DNA of 64,000 bases. It comes from Microbacteriaceae bacterium VKM Ac-2854 (GTDB lineage Bacteria; Actinomycetota; Actinomycetes; Actinomycetales; Microbacteriaceae). The translations under genes and the position numbers were made by a program. Shown piece by piece: positions 60,253-64,000 of the stretch. The first letter of the stretch is position 1, and each line of letters starts with the position of its first letter. The DNA is taken from the NCBI GenBank assembly GCA_013205085.1, contig JABMLH010000002.1:251425-315424 (forward strand). Direction: 5' to 3'. The notes beneath the pieces are model-generated. The model was not told the DNA's origin. It was given only the letters and a program-made list of their open reading frames with translations, and ran no database searches.

Positions 60253-61083
60253 TCAGTGCAGGATGCGCGCGATGACGCCCGGGAGCTGCTCAGCGATGTC
60301 GAGGGCGGCGATGGGGCCGCCGCGGGAGGCGGCGCTGCCGGCTCGGGCGTGGATGACGGCGCCCGCCGCGGCGACGCGAGCCAGCGCATCCAGGGTGAGC
60401 GGCTGCCCCGCCGCCTCCGCATCCGCCGCCCGTCCCGCGAGCAGCGCGCCGATCACTCCGCCCAGCACGTCGCCGCTGCCGGCGGTCGCCAGCCACGGCG
60501 TGGAGCCGCTCACCACGAAGGCCGTCTCGCCGCCGACGACGTGCGTCGTGTTGCCCTTCAGCAGCACCGTCACGCCCCAGCGCTCGGCGGCCCGGCGGGC
60601 CCAACCGGACGGATCCGCGGCGATCGCGGCCGCATCCGTGCCGCCGAACATGCCCGCCAGCTCACGGAAGTGCGGCGTGATCACGGTCGGGCCGGCGGCC
60701 TCCGCCACCAGGTCGAGCGCGCCGGCGTCGAGCACGAGCGGCACGCCGGAGCGCAGGTGCTCGTGCAGCCGATCCCGCTGCTCAATGCTGCGCTCGCCCG
60801 CCGAGGTGCCCGAGCCGATCAGCCACGCCTGCACCCGCCCCGACGCGGTGACCACCTCGGGCCGCCGCGCGAGCACCAGCGCCTCCGGCCACGGCGTGCC
60901 CTCGTAGCGCACCATCCCCAGCCCGGTGCGCACCGCGGCCTCGACGCCCAGGACGGCCGCGCCCGGATACTGCTCCGAGCCGGTCGCGATGCCGAGCACA
61001 CCCCGGCTGTACTTGTCGTCGTCGGCCCGCGGGGGCCGGATGACGTCGGCCGCGTCGCTGGTGGTGAAGCGCAGGGAATCCAT
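60253..61083 (-). CDS. nnrD: ADP-dependent NAD(P)H-hydrate dehydratase
   Basis: 276 residues. Ribokinase-like fold with PPRADDDKYSRGVLGIATGS at the start, VLDAGALDLV, TPHFRELAGM, LLKGNTTHVV and the phosphate loop ATAGSGDVLGGVIGAL. It repairs the hydrated, inactive forms of NADH and NADPH. The epimerase domain (NnrE) is not fused here. ATG 61083 is the start. Divergent from the OYE gene by 26 bp. Confidence 0.9.
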   Translation of the reverse strand: MDSLRFTTSDAADVIRPPRADDDKYSRGVLGIATGSEQYPGAAVLGVEAAVRTGLGMVRYEGTPWPEALVLARRPEVVTASGRVQAWLIGSGTSAGERSIEQRDRLHEHLRSGVPLVLDAGALDLVAEAAGPTVITPHFRELAGMFGGTDAAAIAADPSGWARRAAERWGVTVLLKGNTTHVVGGETAFVVSGSTPWLATAGSGDVLGGVIGALLAGRAADAEAAGQPLTLDALARVAAAGAVIHARAGSAASRGGPIAALDIAEQLPGVIARILH

Positions 61084-61109
61084 TCGACCCACGATAGGTT
61101 GCGCTGGAG

Positions 61110-62201
61110 GTGACCGATACGAGTAGCGCCCTCTTCCAACCGATCTCCATCCGCTCGTTGAGCATCCGCAACCGGCTGTGGGCCGCACCGATGTGCCAGT
61201 ACTCCATCGCCGATCGCTCCGGCGTGGTGGGCGACTGGCACCTGATGCACCTCGGCTCCATCGCGGCCGGCGGCATCGGCCTGCTGATCGCGGAGGCGAC
61301 GGGAGTCAGCCCCGAGGCGCGGATCAGCCCGTTCGACACCGGCATCTGGAACGACGAACAGCGGGATGCGTGGCGTCGCATCGTCGACTTCGTGCACGGT
61401 CAGGGCGCGGCGGCGGGCATCCAGCTGGCGCATGCGGGGCGCAAGGCGTCCACCTACCCGAGTTGGGGGACGGATGCGGTGGGCACCGTGCCGCTGGAGG
61501 AGGGCGGCTGGCCGACGGTCGCGCCCTCCGCGATCGCGTTCGACGGTTACGCGGAGCCGACCGCGCTGGACGCCGATGGGATCGCGACCGTGATCGCCGA
61601 CTTCCGCGCGGCCGCTCGCCGCGCCGTGGACGCGGGCTTCGACCTGCTGGAACTGCACGGGGCGCACGGCTACCTGATCCACCAGTTCCTCTCGCCGCTG
61701 AGCAACCAGCGCACGGATGCGTACGGCGGATCGCTCGAGAACCGAGCGCGGCTGCTGCTCGAAATCGTCGCCGCGGTGCGCGCCGAGGTCGGCGAGGAGG
61801 TGCCGCTGCTGGTGCGCTTCTCCGCCACGGACTACGCGGAAGGCGGCTGGGATCGGGAGCAGACCGCGATCGTCGCCGGCTGGTGCTGTGCGGCCGGCGC
61901 CGACTTCTTCGACATCTCCTCCGGCGGACTGATCGGCGGCGTGCGCATCCCGCTCGGCCCGCTCTACCAGGTGCCGTTCGCCGAGTTCGTCGGCCGCGAG
62001 ACGGACGCCCCGGTCTCGGCGGTGGGCCTGATCACCACCGCCGCGCAGGCCGAGGCGGTGGTCGCTTCAGGCCAGGCGGATGCGGTCATGCTCGGCCGCG
62101 AACTGCTCCGCGACCCGCACTTCCCCCTCCGCGCCGCCCACGAACTCGGCGTCGAGCTGCCCTACTGGCCCGGCCAGTACGACCGCGCCCGCTGGCGCTG
62201 A
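61110..62201 (+). CDS. Old yellow enzyme family NADPH dehydrogenase (YqjM-like)
   Basis: 363 residues. FMN-binding barrel with MCQYSI (Cys of the YqjM subgroup), IQLAHAGRKAS, ELHGAHGYLIHQFLSPLSN and YGGSLENRARL. Reduces activated C=C bonds, often detoxification. GTG 61110 follows a GGAGG site. It ends just before the composite palindrome E. Confidence 0.92.
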   Translation: MTDTSSALFQPISIRSLSIRNRLWAAPMCQYSIADRSGVVGDWHLMHLGSIAAGGIGLLIAEATGVSPEARISPFDTGIWNDEQRDAWRRIVDFVHGQGAAAGIQLAHAGRKASTYPSWGTDAVGTVPLEEGGWPTVAPSAIAFDGYAEPTALDADGIATVIADFRAAARRAVDAGFDLLELHGAHGYLIHQFLSPLSNQRTDAYGGSLENRARLLLEIVAAVRAEVGEEVPLLVRFSATDYAEGGWDREQTAIVAGWCCAAGADFFDISSGGLIGGVRIPLGPLYQVPFAEFVGRETDAPVSAVGLITTAAQAEAVVASGQADAVMLGRELLRDPHFPLRAAHELGVELPYWPGQYDRARWR

Positions 62202-62215
62202 CCCACCCGCCGGGT

Positions 62216-62347
62216 ACTCCGCGAAATTTCGCGAGATTCGGTGCTGCGGACGAGGTGCCACGCCGCGGCGGCGCACCTCGTCCGCAGCGCGGCATCTCGC
62301 CCGCGGGCCCGTGCCGTAACAGCGAATCTCGCGAAATTTCGCGGAGT
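62216..62347. repeat. Nested palindrome E
   Basis: A perfect 25-bp outer inverted repeat (ACTCCGCGAAATTTCGCGAG, then ATTCG; 62216-62240 and 62323-62347) encloses a perfect 16-bp inner repeat (62243-62258 and 62273-62288). GGCATCTCGC at 62291-62300 matches a half-arm of family B. It lies between the convergent OYE and CNNM genes. Confidence 0.85.
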
Positions 62348-62367
62348 TCGCGGAGTTCGCGGAGTTC
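62341..62367. repeat. 9-bp tandem repeat
   Basis: GCGGAGTTC occurs three times in a row, followed by the variant GCGGAGGAG just before the CNNM stop. Confidence 0.8.
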
Positions 62368-62377
62368 GCGGAGGAGC

Positions 62378-63439
62378 TCAGCGCCGCTCGGATCCGCGCC
62401 GGGTCGCGTCCTGGACCTCGCCGACGAGCTCCTCGATGATGTCCTCCAGGAAGAGCACGCCGGTCGCCTCGCCCGCCTCGTCGAACGCGCGGGCCAGGTG
62501 CGCGCCGGAGCGGCGCATGATCGCCAGAGCGTCTTCCAGATCCGTTAGCTCGTAGATCGACGCGAGCTGACGGATCCGCTTGGCCGGGATCGGCCGGGTG
62601 AACTTGTCGCCCTCGATGTCGCCGTCGAGGTCGAGCACGTCCTTCAGGTGCACGTAGCCGTCGGGCAGGCCGTTCTCGCCGCGCACCACGTAGCGCGAGA
62701 AGCCGTGCTTGGCGACCGCCTTCTCCACATCCTTCGGGGTCGCGCCGAAGGGCAGGCTGACGATGCCGTCCAGCGGCAGCGCCACATCCCGCACCTTCTT
62801 CTCGGTGAACTCGAACGCCGCGAGCAGTGTGCCCGTCGAGTCCTGCAGCGTGCCCTCGCGTTTGGACTGGTCGACGATCGTCGCCACCTCCTCCAGCGTG
62901 AACGTGCTGTTCGCCTCGTCCTTCGGCTCCACCTTGAACAGGCGCAGCACCGAGTTCGACACCGCGTTCAGCGCCACGATGATCGGGCGGAACACCCGGG
63001 CGATCAGCACGAGCGGAGGGGCCAGCAGCAGCACCGCGCGATCCGGCATCGAGAACGAGATGTTCTTCGGCACCATCTCGCCGAACACCACGTGCAGGAA
63101 CGACACCAGCAGCAGGGTGATGATGAACGCGACGACCCCGGACGCCTCCTCCGGCATCCCGGTGAGGTGCAGCGGACCCTCCAACAGGTGATGGATGGCC
63201 GGCTCGCTGACGTTCAGGATCAGCAGCGAGCAGACGGTGATGCCCAGCTGCGTGGTCGCCAGCATCAGCGTCGCGTGTTCCATCGCGGCGAGCGCCGTGA
63301 TCGCGCTGCGTCTGCCGCTCTCGGCGAGGGGTTCGATCTGCGAGCGCCGAGCGGAGATCACCGCGAATTCGGCGCCGACGAAGAAGGCGTTCGCGGCCAG
63401 CAGCACGAACAGCCAGGCGATTCCGGCCCAGTCGCTCAT
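62378..63439 (-). CDS. CNNM/CorC (hemolysin-type) membrane protein
   Basis: 353 residues. N-terminal CNNM domain with about four membrane segments (from 6-24 onward; LVSFLHVVFGEMVPKNIS is a conserved transmembrane-to-loop motif), then a CBS pair (residues about 200-330). The usual C-terminal CorC-HlyC domain is short or missing compared with the paralogue upstream. Members are linked to Mg2+ or cobalt resistance and export. ATG 63439 overlaps the upstream paralogue (ATGA). Confidence 0.88.
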   Translation of the reverse strand: MSDWAGIAWLFVLLAANAFFVGAEFAVISARRSQIEPLAESGRRSAITALAAMEHATLMLATTQLGITVCSLLILNVSEPAIHHLLEGPLHLTGMPEEASGVVAFIITLLLVSFLHVVFGEMVPKNISFSMPDRAVLLLAPPLVLIARVFRPIIVALNAVSNSVLRLFKVEPKDEANSTFTLEEVATIVDQSKREGTLQDSTGTLLAAFEFTEKKVRDVALPLDGIVSLPFGATPKDVEKAVAKHGFSRYVVRGENGLPDGYVHLKDVLDLDGDIEGDKFTRPIPAKRIRQLASIYELTDLEDALAIMRRSGAHLARAFDEAGEATGVLFLEDIIEELVGEVQDATRRGSERR

Positions 63440-64000
63440 TCGGCGGCCTCCGTCTCGGTCTCGTCCGGTTCGGGGGTCGGGGTGTAGCGGATGCGGTCGA
63501 TGCGACGCCCGTCCAGCCGCTCGACGCGGAAGACGCCGCCGTTGAACGGCACCTCGTCACCCACGAGCGGCAACCGGCCCAACTCGCTCATCACGAAGCC
63601 TGCGATGGTCTCGTACGGGCCGTCCTCCGGCACGTGCACGCCGACCCGGTCGCGCAGCTCATCCGGCCGCAGCATGCCGGGGAAGATCGTCGACTCGGGC
63701 AGCACCACGACGTCGGCGCGGGTGCGGTCGTGCTCGTCGGCGACCTCGCCCACGAGTTCCTCCACCAGATCCTCCAGCGTGGCGACGCCGGCGGTTCCGC
63801 CGTACTCGTCCACCACGATGGCCATCTGGAAGCCGCGACCGCGCAGCTCGGTGAGCAGCAGGTCCAGCTTCATCGTCTCCGGCACCCGCAGCGGCTCCGA
63901 GCGCAGGGCCGTGACCGGCACATCCGTCCGTTTGCCGCGCGGCACGGCGACCGCCTGTTTCACGTGCACGACTCCGACGATGTCGTCGATGTCGTCGTCC
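63436..64000 (-). CDS. CNNM/CorC-type protein, 5' part outside window
   Basis: C-terminal 188 codons are visible. They hold the second CBS repeat (MKLDLLLTELRGRGFQMAIV and YGGTAGVATLEDLVEELVG) and the complete CorC-HlyC domain (ending VFRVERLDGRRIDRIRY), so this paralogue has the tail lacking in its neighbour. It overlaps the downstream copy by ATGA, and the two probably form a heteromer or tandem pair. Confidence 0.88.
   Translation of the reverse strand, partial: DDDIDDIVGVVHVKQAVAVPRGKRTDVPVTALRSEPLRVPETMKLDLLLTELRGRGFQMAIVVDEYGGTAGVATLEDLVEELVGEVADEHDRTRADVVVLPESTIFPGMLRPDELRDRVGVHVPEDGPYETIAGFVMSELGRLPLVGDEVPFNGGVFRVERLDGRRIDRIRYTPTPEPDETETEAAE

Noticed and set aside
1-64000. CRISPR array, tRNA or rRNA genes
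   Set aside because: No regularly spaced direct repeats and no cloverleaf-like or rRNA-like sequence were noticed by reading; a tRNAscan or Infernal run would be decisive.

Overview
The window is a gene-dense, very GC-rich chromosomal segment of an actinobacterium, most likely a member of the Microbacteriaceae (order Micrococcales). This rests on codon composition, many GTG starts, dense stop/start overlaps (ATGA, GTGA), the actinobacterial AdnAB pair, DUF3107, DtxR/IdeR-type iron boxes and a DUF222-HNH protein. No phage, plasmid, rRNA, tRNA or CRISPR array is visible. Most of the content is core metabolism and transport.

Layout. 1-8.1 kb: DNA-end processing and RNA helicase block (AdnB, AdnA, DUF3107, membrane protein, ferritin-like protein, DEAD-box helicase), in an arrangement resembling M. 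tuberculosis Rv3201c-Rv3211. 8.2-15.4 kb: PHP phosphoesterase, EEP-family hydrolase, PdxH, a 5'-truncated VapC remnant, two peptidases (M24, M20), a class-I amidotransferase and a DUF3995 protein. 15.5-23.6 kb: GntR-regulated membrane protein, arginase-like hydrolase, crotonase, RraB-like protein, a disulfide flavoprotein, an HExxH protein and two SDRs. 23.7-32.3 kb: siderophore uptake (binding protein, two permeases, ATPase, siderophore-interacting reductase, SIP-domain protein) with three iron boxes, interrupted by a DUF222-HNH gene. 32.3-36.1 kb: amidase, hexapeptide protein, GNAT, uracil-DNA glycosylase. 36.2-39.4 kb: molybdate uptake (ModA, HTH-Mop regulator, ModB, ModC). 39.5-44.9 kb: S51-like peptidase, phosphoribosyltransferase, MFS, SDR, acyltransferase and an orphan RHH protein. 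45-47.8 kb: MetY-MetX, making homocysteine from homoserine. 47.8-51 kb: a three-gene two-component system with a histidine kinase, a related membrane protein that appears to be a degenerate kinase, and a NarL-type regulator. 51.3-57 kb: MFS, thiamine-binding protein, GT87-type mannosyltransferase and a polar amino-acid ABC transporter. 57.1-60 kb: a flavin electron-transfer operon (FMN-binding lipoprotein, ApbE, RnfD/FNR fusion). 60.2-64 kb: NAD(P)HX dehydratase, OYE-family reductase and two CNNM/CorC proteins.

The most striking non-coding signal is a set of long intergenic palindromes (stems about 10-25 bp, some nested). Several belong to recurring sequence families: A at 8136, 34306, 46405 and 51227; B at 14040 and 52739; C at 4873 and 37038. 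Others occur once (D 39386, E 62216, and more). All but one lie just 3' of a gene, mostly between convergent genes. They look like dispersed REP/terminator-type elements rather than simple one-off terminators.

The candidates most worth follow-up are the kinase/pseudokinase/regulator operon, the ApbE-linked flavin conduit (in which ApbE has no visible export signal), and the mosaic palindrome families. All functions are read from sequence motifs without any database search.
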